A stretch of DNA of 35,596 bases from Stenotrophomonas acidaminiphila (GCF_001431595.1 NZ_LDJO01000003.1:1-35596); one strand, 5' to 3'; counted from the stretch's first letter, positions 9,134 through 15,960 are shown. A program made the numbers and translations. Notes: generated by a model from the letters alone, not told the origin.

Positions 9134-10357
9134 ATGACCACCGCTTCGCCGTCCACCCGCCACCTGGCCCTGCTGCTCGCCGGGTTGTCCATGTTCGGGC
9201 CGTTTTCCATCGACACCATCTTCCCGGCGTTCCCGCTGCTGGCGCGGGAGCTGGCGGTGGACGAGGTGGCGGTGCAGCAGACCATCAGCGTCTACCTGCT
9301 GTTCTACGGCCTGATGAGCCTGGCGCACGGCCCGCTGTCCGATGCGTGGGGGCGCAAGCGGGTGATCCTCGGCGGGCTGGTGCTGTTCGCCGCCGCTTCG
9401 GTCGGCTGCGCGCTGTCCACCCACCTGGGCACGCTGCTGGTGTTCCGCGCGCTGCAGGGCGTTTCCGCCGGCGTCGGCATGATCGTCGGCCGCGCGGTGA
9501 TCCGCGACCTCTACCACGGCCCCGACGCGCAGCGGCTGATGAGCCAGGTGTCGATGATCTTCGGCATCGCCCCGGCCATCGCCCCCATCATCGGCGGCTG
9601 GATCCTGCTCGGCGGCGGCGACTGGCCGCTGATCTTCTGGTTCCTGGTGGTGTTCTCGCTGCTGCTGGTCGCCACCACCGCGCGCTGGCTGCCGGAAACG
9701 CACCCGCCGGCGGCACGCACCGCGCTGTCCCCGCGTGGCCTGCTGCGCGATTACCTGCGCATCGGCTTCAACCCGCGTTTCCTGCGCCTGGCCCTGGCCG
9801 GCAGCATCAACTTCGGCGGCATCTTCCTGTACATCTCCTCGGCACCGGTGTTCGTGATGCAGCACCTGCGCCTGGGCGAAGGCGGCTTTGCGTGGCTGTT
9901 CATTCCCACCATCGGCGGCATGACCACCGGCGCGTTCCTGTCCGGGCGCATGGCCGGGCGCACGCCGCCGGTGCGGCAGATCAGCATCGGCTTCGCCTGC
10001 TGTGCGCTGTCGGCGGTGTTGAACATCGCCTATGCGGCCTCGGTGGCGCAGTTGCAGCTGCCGTGGGCGGTGCTGCCCATCTTCCTCGGCGGGCTGGGCA
10101 TGGCGCTGATCTTCCCGGTGCTGGCGCTGGCGGTGCTGGACATGTACCCGCAGCAGCGCGGCCTGGCCTCGTCGCTGCAGGCCTTCGTGCAGCTGATGAT
10201 CAGCACCGTGGTGGCCGGCGTGGTGTCGCCGCTGCTCAGCGGCAAGCCGCTGCACCTGGCGCTGGGCATGGCCGGTTTCATGCTGCTGGGCTTCGCGTTC
10301 TGGTACTGGGAACACCGCCGCGAGCGCCACCTGGCCGGCCCGCACATGCACATCTAG
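9134..10357 (+). CDS. Bcr/CflA-type MFS drug exporter
   Basis: A 407-residue, 12-helix major facilitator of the DHA1 (Bcr/CflA) group, which export drugs such as bicyclomycin, chloramphenicol or sulfonamides using proton exchange. Visible marks are LLAGLSMFGPFSIDTIFPAFP in helix 1, the motif-A loop GPLSDAWGRKRVILGG after helix 2, and the antiporter motif-C region GIAPAIAPIIGGWI in helix 5. The start at 9134 begins just before helix 1; an upstream in-frame ATG would add an unlikely 29-residue Arg/Pro-rich extension. It diverges from the gcvP promoter and is followed at 84 bases by a small gene. The substrate cannot be deduced. Confidence 0.92.
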   Translation: MTTASPSTRHLALLLAGLSMFGPFSIDTIFPAFPLLARELAVDEVAVQQTISVYLLFYGLMSLAHGPLSDAWGRKRVILGGLVLFAAASVGCALSTHLGTLLVFRALQGVSAGVGMIVGRAVIRDLYHGPDAQRLMSQVSMIFGIAPAIAPIIGGWILLGGGDWPLIFWFLVVFSLLLVATTARWLPETHPPAARTALSPRGLLRDYLRIGFNPRFLRLALAGSINFGGIFLYISSAPVFVMQHLRLGEGGFAWLFIPTIGGMTTGAFLSGRMAGRTPPVRQISIGFACCALSAVLNIAYAASVAQLQLPWAVLPIFLGGLGMALIFPVLALAVLDMYPQQRGLASSLQAFVQLMISTVVAGVVSPLLSGKPLHLALGMAGFMLLGFAFWYWEHRRERHLAGPHMHI

Positions 10358-10440
10358 GCCAGGCATCCCTTCCCGCATCACCCCGCCTGCGTCACTCTCC
10401 CCCTTACCGGCCAGCATGGCCGCCACCGGAAGCTGCAACC

Positions 10441-10857
10441 ATGTCCATCCACTCCAAGGGCCGCCGCGAGGCGAAGAAGAAGCTGGCTGAGCGCGAGCGC
10501 AACCAGGCCGCGGCCAACCCGGCGCCGAAGCCCGCGGTGGAACCGCATGCCGAACTGCGCGACCAGCAGCGCACGCTGCTGGCCGGCATCGTGCGCCGCG
10601 ATGGCGAGTGGGTGCTGGGCATGGACGGCAAGATCGCCGGCGAGACCCCCAGCGCCGCCCGCGTGCTGGCGCTGATCATGCAGGCCGCCGAGCTGCACGA
10701 GCGCAGCGGCACCCCGGTGCGGCTGATGTACTCCGATGCGCTGAAGGACGCCGCGCACGCCGAAGCGGCGGAGCAGGGCATCGACTTCGATACCTGGAAG
10801 CGCAACCTGGCCACGGAACTTGGCCTCGGCGCGAAGGACGCCGCGGCCACGCATTGA
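10441..10857 (+). CDS. Conserved hypothetical protein, charged N-terminus
   Basis: A 138-residue soluble protein. The first 40 residues are very basic and helical (HSKGRREAKKKLAERERNQAAA), followed by a compact domain from about residue 50 (LAGIVRRDGEWVLGMDGKIAGET, then ARVLALIMQAAELHERSGTP and RLMYSDALKDAAH). I do not recognise a named family. The ATG is preceded by GGAAG at good spacing. It may be cotranscribed with the exporter upstream, and a strong terminator 23 bases past its stop closes the unit. Confidence 0.75.
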   Translation: MSIHSKGRREAKKKLAERERNQAAANPAPKPAVEPHAELRDQQRTLLAGIVRRDGEWVLGMDGKIAGETPSAARVLALIMQAAELHERSGTPVRLMYSDALKDAAHAEAAEQGIDFDTWKRNLATELGLGAKDAAATH

Positions 10858-10879
10858 GTTCCTGATGCGTAGTGAACGG

Positions 10880-10910
10880 ACAAGGGCGCCGCGTGGCGCC
10901 CTTGTTGTTT
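10880..10910 (+). terminator. Strong intrinsic terminator
   Basis: ACAAGGGCGCC, loop GCGT, GGCGCCCTTGT: an 11-bp perfect stem followed by TGTTT, 23 bases after the stop at 10857. Confidence 0.9.
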
Positions 10911-10929
10911 ACATACGTGTGATGGATTG

Positions 10930-11385
10930 GGTGGGGCCTCGGCGCGCGCCGCACGATGGCATGCCGGGATCCGCGGTGCCCCACGCAGAGCGCGTTGTGG
11001 CCTGGGGAACGGGCGTTAGGCATTTGTGCTGGAGCGGCTGGATGCCGCAATTCCGACAGAAGTGGTACATGGGCGGTGAACGTGGGGGGGCATGCATTGG
11101 CCTCGTCGGCGTCGCACGACACGGACGATGCATCGAAAAGCATGCCGTCCATTCGCGCCGGCTCTTCGAACAGGGGACCCGCGCGCAGACCGCCATCATC
11201 TTCGGGAATGGGCTGCGCCCGGAGGACGCCGCTGACCGCTGCCAGGAAGTGCGATGGCGGAAGCGAGGGCTTCCGGTGCCGTGCGCACATGAGCCTGGAC
11301 CTGTTCCGCCCGGATGCGGTAGCTGGTCGTACTGCCATCATCTGCGGTCGCCAGGCCGGAACGCCGGTACGCCGCAGGGCCGCAA
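10930..11385 (-). pseudogene. Stretch without an intact gene; possible decayed minus-strand gene(s)
   Basis: No intact gene fits here. On the minus strand, coding-like words are split over three frames. One frame has ATADDGSTTSYRIRAEQVQA (around 11370-11290), a second has LFEEPARMDGMLFDASS (around 11165-11115), and a third has MYHFCRNCGIQPLQHKC (around 11075-11020). The last resembles the C-terminal zinc site of GFA/CENP-V-type proteins (H.FC..CG..P). Just before it, in another frame, is FTAH, which in that family would lie directly ahead of the same segment, so a one- or two-base frameshift near 11070 would join them. Boundaries and identity are tentative. Confidence 0.3.
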
Positions 11386-11964
11386 TCAGGCGGGGCCCGA
11401 AGGCACGCCAGCGCCGGCTGGTTGCGCACCGGGCCGGGACGCAACCAGCGCTGCCAGTGCCTTGCGGATCAGTCTCCAGTGGATCACCCACATGACCAGC
11501 GCCAGCAGGGCGAACAGGGAGCCGACGTCATTGGGAATCAAGGAGCCGATCTGTGCCGCGCACCAGCCGAACCCGGTGCGGGCACCAAACGATTTCATCT
11601 GCCCCAGCCCGCCGCGGCATTGCGCTTCGCGCCGCAATGACGTGGTGACGGCGTGGATGATGAAGAAGTCCTCGATGAAGTTGTAGGGAAGTACCAGCAT
11701 CCACCAGACAGAGCGGGGCGTCGCCGTCCTGTTGCCGGCGGAAACACCCGCCAGCACCCGGCGTAGATCATTCGCGTACGCCGCCACCAACGCCAGGAAG
11801 ACGAGGCCGAGGAACAGGGCGCCGTATACGCCAAGCACGGAAAGCTCTTTCGCCAGGCCGACGGGTTCGGGCTGGAGGAACGGGTATGCCAGTGCCCACG
11901 CCACAAGCGCCGATAGAAGCACCTTGAAGGCGATGAGCAGTGCCGGATGCAGGGGGCGAAGCAT
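11386..11964 (-). CDS. Multi-pass membrane protein, unknown function
   Basis: A 192-residue protein with membrane segments near residues 8-28 (ALLIAFKVLLSALVAWALAY) and 42-64 (VLGVYGALFLGLVFLALVAA). An amphipathic central part contains VLPYNFIEDFFIIHAVTTSL, and a third membrane segment lies near 147-166 (SLFALLALVMWVIHW). The C-terminus is Ala/Pro/Gly-rich. I do not recognise a family. The gene starts 72 bases after the stop of the preceding minus-strand gene and belongs to a loosely packed accessory stretch. No attC-like site was found at its end. Confidence 0.72.
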   Translation of the reverse strand: MLRPLHPALLIAFKVLLSALVAWALAYPFLQPEPVGLAKELSVLGVYGALFLGLVFLALVAAYANDLRRVLAGVSAGNRTATPRSVWWMLVLPYNFIEDFFIIHAVTTSLRREAQCRGGLGQMKSFGARTGFGWCAAQIGSLIPNDVGSLFALLALVMWVIHWRLIRKALAALVASRPGAQPAGAGVPSGPA

Positions 11965-12036
11965 GGTTGCAGGCTCGGGTATCCGGGATGGGCAGGCCCA
12001 CGGGTTGGGCGGCTGGGGTGAATTATCGGGCCCGAG

Positions 12037-12348
12037 TCACGAACTGGCGAATACCGCCATGTAGACCGCCGCTGCGCCGAGGGGCACGGTCGAGCGCATG
12101 TGGCGTGCATGGCGTGCGGCAGAGTGCGTGGTGAGCTGGCGGGCCCTGGAGCTGAAGGCGACCTTCAATACCTGGAACTGGACATTGGCCAGAAGGATGC
12201 GCGGGATGCCCGCATAAAACCGTGCCGATGGCTGCCCGACCGGGATCCACTCCGGCCTCTCGGCGGCAATGATCCGGTACAGGCGAAACGACGCATGCAG
12301 GAGCAGCAGCGTCGAGAAGACAGCGATCAATACCAGCAGATGCAGCAT
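12037..12348 (-). CDS. Small two-helix membrane protein, unknown function
   Basis: A 103-residue protein. The start at 12348 gives an immediate hydrophobic segment (MLHLLVLIAVFSTLLLLHAS), a basic soluble middle (RLYRIIAAERPEWIP, ILLANVQFQVLKVAFSSR), and a second weaker hydrophobic segment at the C-terminus (LGAAAVYMAVFASS). Arrangement and size recall UspB-like stress membrane proteins, but there is no diagnostic motif. A much longer open frame upstream is low-complexity Arg/Pro/Ser and is not believed. Confidence 0.6.
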   Translation of the reverse strand: MLHLLVLIAVFSTLLLLHASFRLYRIIAAERPEWIPVGQPSARFYAGIPRILLANVQFQVLKVAFSSRARQLTTHSAARHARHMRSTVPLGAAAVYMAVFASS

Positions 12349-12634
12349 GCAGGGCCTGTCGTCTGAACTGGGCCGCGCCGCGAAGCGGTGCCGGTGTAAG
12401 TGAACTGCCAGGCTCGCCCCGCCGATTTGCCCGGGCGCCTGGCCCCCCGCGCAGTCTAGATCATCTGCGCCCTGGTCGATGAAATCCTGCCGGGAAGGCG
12501 CGGACGAACTCCGCCCGCGCTCAGGCCCGTGGCAGGACGACGCGTGGCCGGATCGCGGGCAAGGCGCCCGGATCGAGCGTTGCGGCAAGGCGGGATCGGC
12601 TCGAAATGCCCGGCCGGCAGCGTCCCTGTGCGGC

Positions 12635-13192
12635 TCAGGGGGCGCGCCGGTAGTGCACGGCCACCGCGCCGCAGCGCATGGGCTGCGCAGCGACCAGCTC
12701 CAGCCGCCGCGTGCCGGGCAACCCGCTGCCGTACAGGGCAGGGCCATGACCAACGATCCTGGGGTGGACCAGGAACCTGTATTCGTCGATCAGGTCCAGC
12801 CGGTCCAGCTCGGTCGCCAGCTTGCCGCTACCGAGCAGTACCCCAGCCGGCGTCGCGTCCTTGAGCCGCTGCACGCCCGCGCGCAGATCGCCGGCGATGA
12901 GGTGGCTGTTCGCCCAGGGAAACGCCTTACGCGTCGTCGACACCACGTACTTCGGCTTGGCGTCCAGTTTGACCGCCCATTCGCGCATCGACGCGGGCGC
13001 CTCCACGTCGCCACGGGCGACTGCCGGCCAGTGGCTTTCCATCATCTCGTAGGTGACACGGCCCCACAGCATCGCGCCGCTCTCGTCCATGAGGCGGGTG
13101 AAGAAGGCATGGGTTTCGTCGTCGACGACGCCCTCGCGGTGATCGATGCAGCCGTCCAGGGTGACGTTGATGCTGAAGGTCAGAAGTCCCAT
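12635..13192 (-). CDS. Dihydrofolate reductase family protein (RibD C-terminal fold)
   Basis: A 185-residue Rossmann-like NADPH reductase of the RibD-C/DHFR superfamily. Diagnostic segments are FSINVTLDGCIDHREG at the start, LWGRVTYEMMESHWP, KYVVSTTRKAFPWANSHLI, the nucleotide-binding turn GVLLGSGKLATELDRLDLIDEY, then RFLVHPRIVGHGPALYG. Such stand-alone proteins are common, are annotated 'dihydrofolate reductase family', and mostly have unknown substrates; it should not be read as the essential FolA. The ATG is preceded by GGAGGG. About 285 bases separate it from the next gene downstream on the same strand (start at 12348), and that gap shows nothing recognisable. Confidence 0.88.
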   Translation of the reverse strand: MGLLTFSINVTLDGCIDHREGVVDDETHAFFTRLMDESGAMLWGRVTYEMMESHWPAVARGDVEAPASMREWAVKLDAKPKYVVSTTRKAFPWANSHLIAGDLRAGVQRLKDATPAGVLLGSGKLATELDRLDLIDEYRFLVHPRIVGHGPALYGSGLPGTRRLELVAAQPMRCGAVAVHYRRAP

Positions 13193-13327
13193 GGTGCCCT
13201 CCGTTGGAGATGCGCGATGCGTTGCTATCCACCCGGCTCCAGGGGGCGGACACGAGCGGTGATGCGCGCGCCCGCGTCGCCTTGTGCCTGGATCAGGCTG
13301 GGGTGCCCGGCTGCGCCGGCAGGTGTC

Positions 13328-13648
13328 TCACCATTTTCCGAAGAAGGATGTGACGTCGAAGTAGTAGGCCATGCGCTTGCCATCGGCCGTGGTGATCTCG
13401 ATCAGGTCGTAGGCCCTTTTACCTTCCAGCAGGAGTGACTGGCTCTCCCGCTTGAAGCCGGGGTGCTTCCGGGCAATCCAGGCATACTCGGCGGCAACCC
13501 CCTCCGCGCTGTTCGTGGCTTTGATGGGGACGGCGGTCTGGATGGAGGTTCCCTCCTGGCCGATGGATGCATGTGACGAGGTGCGCTCGGGGCCGGTGGA
13601 TGCGCACGATGAGCAGAGCAACGCCAGGACGATTAGTGAGTTGCGCAT
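13328..13648 (-). CDS. Small putative lipoprotein
   Basis: A 106-residue exported protein. The signal peptide MRNSLIVLALLCSSCAST ends at a cysteine with CSS before it, a slightly irregular lipobox. The mature part is a small alpha/beta domain (AEGVAAEYAWIARKHPGF, YDLIEITTADGKRMAYYFDV) ending FFGKW. I do not recognise a named family. The start at 13648 is supported by AGGGGAAATC before the ATG, and it lies about 15 bases from the proposed integron site attC-4, as expected for a cassette gene. No clear attC follows its stop at 13328. Confidence 0.75.
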   Translation of the reverse strand: MRNSLIVLALLCSSCASTGPERTSSHASIGQEGTSIQTAVPIKATNSAEGVAAEYAWIARKHPGFKRESQSLLLEGKRAYDLIEITTADGKRMAYYFDVTSFFGKW

Positions 13649-13663
13649 GATTTCCCCTGTGGA

Positions 13664-13736
13664 GCCTGATGTGTGAACCATGCCGGCGCGTTCCATGCGC
13701 GCCGGCGTGAATGAACGGCTTGGCCGCAGATCAGAT
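13664..13736 (-). other. attC-4, degenerate integron attachment site
   Basis: Minus-strand R''-like ATCTGAT (13730-13736) contains the stop of the broken gene before it, and R'-like ATCAGGC lies at 13664-13670. Between them are TTCATTCA, which recalls the usual attC spacer, and a perfect 9-bp hairpin, GCCGGCGCG / CGCGCCGGC (13682-13706). The lipoprotein ATG follows after about 15 bases. Without the neighbouring sites this hairpin would have been called a terminator. Confidence 0.5.
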
Positions 13737-13989
13737 CGGGCCAGGGCCCAGCTCCAATCGTCCGCCAAGATGCTGTCCGTTGAGGGCTGCTCCATTGGTG
13801 TCCGGCGCTTCATTGGCAGGGATCGCCTGAGCCGCAATGGCCTACGCCAGATTGAATGAGCAGCCCGTTGCAACGGCGATCAAGGCGCTGAAGAAGCCAT
13901 GTAGGCGGGAGCGAGGGCGGAATGGCAGGAACACGATGGCGGGAAGCGCCAGTGGTGAGCCACGGAACGGAGATGGCGAACTTTTCCAT
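13731..13989 (-). pseudogene. Broken cassette gene, product unknown
   Basis: An ATG at 13989 lies 5 bases after attC-3 and opens a frame of 59 codons (MEKFAISVPWLTTGAS..., stop 13810). Its later part looks non-coding. The next frame gives a more protein-like sequence, LHGFFSALIAVATGCSFNLA, an in-frame TAG, then AIAAQAIPANEAPDTNGAA and LGGRLELGPGPI, ending at a TGA inside attC-4, exactly where a cassette gene should stop. I read this as a gene damaged by at least one frameshift and one nonsense change. The hydrophobic stretch suggests a membrane or exported product. No family is recognised. Confidence 0.5.
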
Positions 13990-13994
13990 ATGAG

Positions 13995-14054
13995 CCCTGG
14001 CGTCTGGATTGGGCTGCGCCGCGGGGCAGCATCTGCTTCAACAAGTTGTCAGGT
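13995..14054 (-). other. attC-3, integron attachment site of the methyltransferase cassette
   Basis: Minus-strand R'' ACCTGAC (14048-14054) contains the TGA stop of the methyltransferase. It is followed by AACTTGTTGAAGC, the hairpin region GCTGCCCCGCGGCGCAGC, and R'-like GCCAGGG (13995-14001). Compared with the aadA-type attC as I remember it, the site aligns without gaps and most differences are transitions. The core GTT of R' has become GCC, so recombination activity is doubtful. Confidence 0.62.
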
Positions 14055-14813
14055 CTTCCCGGGGCTGATTCCTGGCATGAGTGCAAACACGCCCCAACCC
14101 AGATATTCGCGCGTGTAGGCGGCGTGGCGCCCAGGCTCTGTGCTGAGTTTGGAGCGGATCTCATCCGCCAACTCATCGTCGGGGTTTTTCTCCAGCCATC
14201 GGCGCATCGTAAGCCACTTGGCGGCCTCGTATCTGTCCCAGCCATCCTGATTGGCCAGAACCATCTCAACGACGTCGTAACCAAGCTTGCCGAAGGATGC
14301 GAGAAGCTCCGGAAGAATGAGGAAGTCGGAGATTGAGTTGGCAAGACATTTCCTGGCGATATCTTCCGTTGGCGGCAACTGCCGCCAGTATGGCTCGCCA
14401 ATCAGGATGACTCCGCCGGTACGCAGGCTCCTGGCCAGAAGCTCGATGGTTCCAGCGACGCCTCCGCCAATCCAGGTGGCGCCGACACAAGCCGCAACGT
14501 CAGCTTTCTCGTCGGAGATGTAGCCGCTTGCATCGCCGTGGATGAAATTGACCTGATGGGCGACGCCGAGTTCTTCGGCGCGCTGTCTGGCGTGTGCGGT
14601 GAACAGCGAACTCATGTCGATGCCGGTGCCGACGATGCCGTGGTCGCGTGCCCAGGTGCATAGCATCTCGCCCGAACCGCTACCAAGATCAAGTACGCGG
14701 TCTCCGGACTTCAGGCGCAGTGCCTCGCCAAGCGTTGCGAACTTTTCTGGCGTGAACGGATTGTGGATTCGGTGCGCACTTTCCGTGATGTTGAAGAATC
14801 GCGGGATGTCCAA
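14049..14813 (-). CDS. SAM-dependent methyltransferase, probable integron cassette gene
   Basis: A 254-residue class I methyltransferase. Residues 1-30 (FFNITESAHRIHNPFTPEKF) precede the SAM-binding fold: motif I VLDLGSGSGEMLCTWAR at about 40, GTGIDMSSLFTAHARQRAEE with the ribose-binding acidic residue, INFIHGDASGYI-like segment VNFIHGDASGYISDEKAD, then VGATWIGGG and LRTGGVILIGEPYW. The substrate is unknown; small-molecule methyltransferases are frequent cassette cargo. TTG at 14813 is the likely start, with AGGAAG ten bases upstream. Its sequence is clearly less G/C-rich than neighbouring genes. It lies between attC-2 and attC-3, and its stop codon is part of attC-3. Confidence 0.88.
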   Translation of the reverse strand: MDIPRFFNITESAHRIHNPFTPEKFATLGEALRLKSGDRVLDLGSGSGEMLCTWARDHGIVGTGIDMSSLFTAHARQRAEELGVAHQVNFIHGDASGYISDEKADVAACVGATWIGGGVAGTIELLARSLRTGGVILIGEPYWRQLPPTEDIARKCLANSISDFLILPELLASFGKLGYDVVEMVLANQDGWDRYEAAKWLTMRRWLEKNPDDELADEIRSKLSTEPGRHAAYTREYLGWGVFALMPGISPGKT

Positions 14814-14852
14814 GTTGGAGACTTCCTGAAGATTGCGAAAAATCGGGTAAGA

Positions 14853-14913
14853 GGTGAGCGGCTTGAATCAAGCCGAGCCACGAGGCGGCTTCGGCCTGGA
14901 TGGACTGCTAGCT
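14853..14913 (-). other. attC-2, integron attachment site of the RDD cassette
   Basis: Minus-strand R'' AGCTAGC (14907-14913) contains the TAG stop of the RDD gene. It is followed by the L'' arm CCAGGCCGAAGCC, a CTCGT loop, the L' arm GGCTCGGCTTGA, TTCAAGC, and R'-like GCTCACC (14853-14859). The extra unpaired A in GCCG-A-AGCC against GGCTCGGC matches the extrahelical base of attC hairpins. The R' core is damaged. Confidence 0.6.
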
Positions 14914-15372
14914 TGCTCGTCGGACGCGCAACACCTTTGTCTTGCTGAGCGAGTCATGCCACCAGGTGTCGGCGAGTGTAAAAGATACGGGCTCAAGGGG
15001 TATCAGGCGGGAAAGTGTTCGAACAAGGACCGCAGATAACGACGGTGTGGTGCCGGATTCGGTCACCACCCTGGTGCCCAAGAGCACTTTTCCAAGTGTG
15101 CGTCCGAAGATGGACTCCAATGCGAGGTAGTAGAGGACGTACAGAAGCACAAATGCCACAGATGACCAGGCCGAGCTGGTTGCTGCGTCGTATGCTTCCG
15201 GCCCATGGACGACCACGTAGGCGACTTCGCCGAAAAAAAAGGTTGAGCGGACGACGAGGAAGTCGACCATGAATGTCAGAAAACGGCGGCCAGCAGAGGC
15301 GGCTTCGCCGACGATGCGCTCGGTGCCAACGACTGATTCACCCGGCGCATAGGGATTGTTCTGTGATGACAT
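14908..15372 (-). CDS. RDD-family membrane protein, integron cassette gene
   Basis: A 154-residue integral membrane protein. The N-terminus is short and soluble (MSSQNNPYAPGESVVG). The RDD region begins with AGRRFLTFMVDFLVV, where the conserved R and D sit in the first helix. A second membrane helix follows (SSAWSSVAFVLLYVLYYLAL), then the conserved FGRTLGKVLLGTRVV and the third helix region VLVRTLSRLIPLEPVSF. RDD proteins are of mostly unknown function; some act in ion or solute transport. The ATG lies 16 bases after attC-1 with GGAGC upstream, and the stop is inside attC-2, so the gene fills its cassette (about 14859-15395). Confidence 0.88.
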   Translation of the reverse strand: MSSQNNPYAPGESVVGTERIVGEAASAGRRFLTFMVDFLVVRSTFFFGEVAYVVVHGPEAYDAATSSAWSSVAFVLLYVLYYLALESIFGRTLGKVLLGTRVVTESGTTPSLSAVLVRTLSRLIPLEPVSFTLADTWWHDSLSKTKVLRVRRAS

Positions 15373-15388
15373 GCAAGCTCCAAAAGCA

Positions 15389-15445
15389 AGCTGACACCTG
15401 AGTCAAGCCGCGCGAAGCGGCGTCGGCTTGAATGAACTGTCAGGT
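15389..15445 (-). other. attC-1, best-preserved integron attachment site
   Basis: Minus strand: R'' ACCTGAC (15439-15445), spacer AGTTCA, L'' TTCAAGCCG (15424-15432), an extra A, CGCCGCTTCGCG, L' CGGCTTGA (15403-15410), CTCAGGT, and R' GTCAGCT (15389-15395). The L arms pair over eight bases with one unpaired base. Order and wording closely follow the aadA-type attC as I recall it. The invariant core AAC/GTT reads GAC/GTC here. The stop codon of the preceding gene is the TGA inside L'. Confidence 0.85.
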
Positions 15446-15900
15446 GCCTGGCCAGGATGCGCCAGCGCTATGCCGAGTGTCATTGGCGGCATGATGTGGC
15501 GGAAGACAGCGCCTGAACCGCTGCGGCCTCTAAAGACGATCTCACTCACAGCGTCCTCCCCAAGTGGGTCTGACTCCGTTAAAGACTGTATGGAAAAGGG
15601 GACGAAGGCTGCGGCGGCGGGAATGCGCTGCATGACGTAGGTCTTGCCACTAGGCGCCTGCCATTGGAGGGCAGTGGCATCGCACTCCATGGCCTCAAGG
15701 TCGAGCGATGGGTGCTTGCCCGAATCCAGCTCTGCCTCGCAGGGTGCGCCCCGTGCCGCGCGTCCATCGGAAAACTGCATTACGGCTATTGCCGTTGCCA
15801 TTGGCGTCGTGAGCGCGTTTACCCATGCGGGGCGAACGGGACTGCAAGCGAAGGTGTGAATCGCTTCTATCGTTGTATCGGTGAGCGAGGAAATGTCCAC
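15403..15900 (-). CDS. Cassette-encoded protein of unknown function, C-terminus read from attC
   Basis: About 165 residues from the GTG at 15900 (VDISSLTDTTIEAIHTFACS). An ATG at about residue 29 (MATAIAVMQFSDGRAARGA) is an alternative start. The longer open frame reaching 16053 would cross attC-0 and is rejected. The protein looks soluble, with LDLEAMECDATALQWQAPSG and FVPFSIQSLTESDPLGEDAV. No family is recognised. Its last residues, SSFKPTPLRAA, are translated from the attC-1 site itself, an arrangement seen in cassette proteins of Xanthomonas relatives. The cassette runs from about 15911 to 15395. Confidence 0.65.
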   Translation of the reverse strand: MDISSLTDTTIEAIHTFACSPVRPAWVNALTTPMATAIAVMQFSDGRAARGAPCEAELDSGKHPSLDLEAMECDATALQWQAPSGKTYVMQRIPAAAAFVPFSIQSLTESDPLGEDAVSEIVFRGRSGSGAVFRHIMPPMTLGIALAHPGQAPDSSFKPTPLRAA

Positions 15901-15904
15901 AAGC

Positions 15905-15960
15905 ACCTGACACCTGTTCGGCCGCCTGGGCGCGGCGTAGTGCGGATAATGGCCGACTTC
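15905..15960 (-). other. attC-0, partial integron attachment site
   Basis: The R' side is clear on the minus strand: GGCCGAAC (15916-15923), AGGT, then GTCAGGT (15905-15911). An opposing GTCGGCC lies at 15951-15957. The R'' half is not recognisable. It marks the upstream border of the first cassette. Between here and 16154 I see no gene. Confidence 0.5.

Larger units (their letters stand above)
13664..15960 (-). mobile_element. Decayed integron gene-cassette array without integrase
   Basis: Successive minus-strand genes are separated by sites with the layout of integron attC recombination sites: R'', L'', hairpin, L', R'. Clear or recognisable sites lie at 15389-15445, 14853-14913 and 13995-14054, with weaker ones at 15905-15960 and 13664-13736. 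In the three best, and in attC-4, the stop codon of the preceding gene falls inside the site, and the next start codon follows within about 6-40 bases, the normal packing of cassettes. Base composition is visibly less G/C-rich than the flanks, especially in the methyltransferase. No integrase gene or attI is visible in the window. The array is probably a relic cluster or an outlying part of a chromosomal integron. Confidence 0.75.

Noticed and set aside
13682..13706. Perfect 9-bp G/C hairpin read as a terminator
   Set aside because: It has no T-run, is placed just before the lipoprotein start, and is flanked by R''- and R'-like heptamers. It fits an attC hairpin better.
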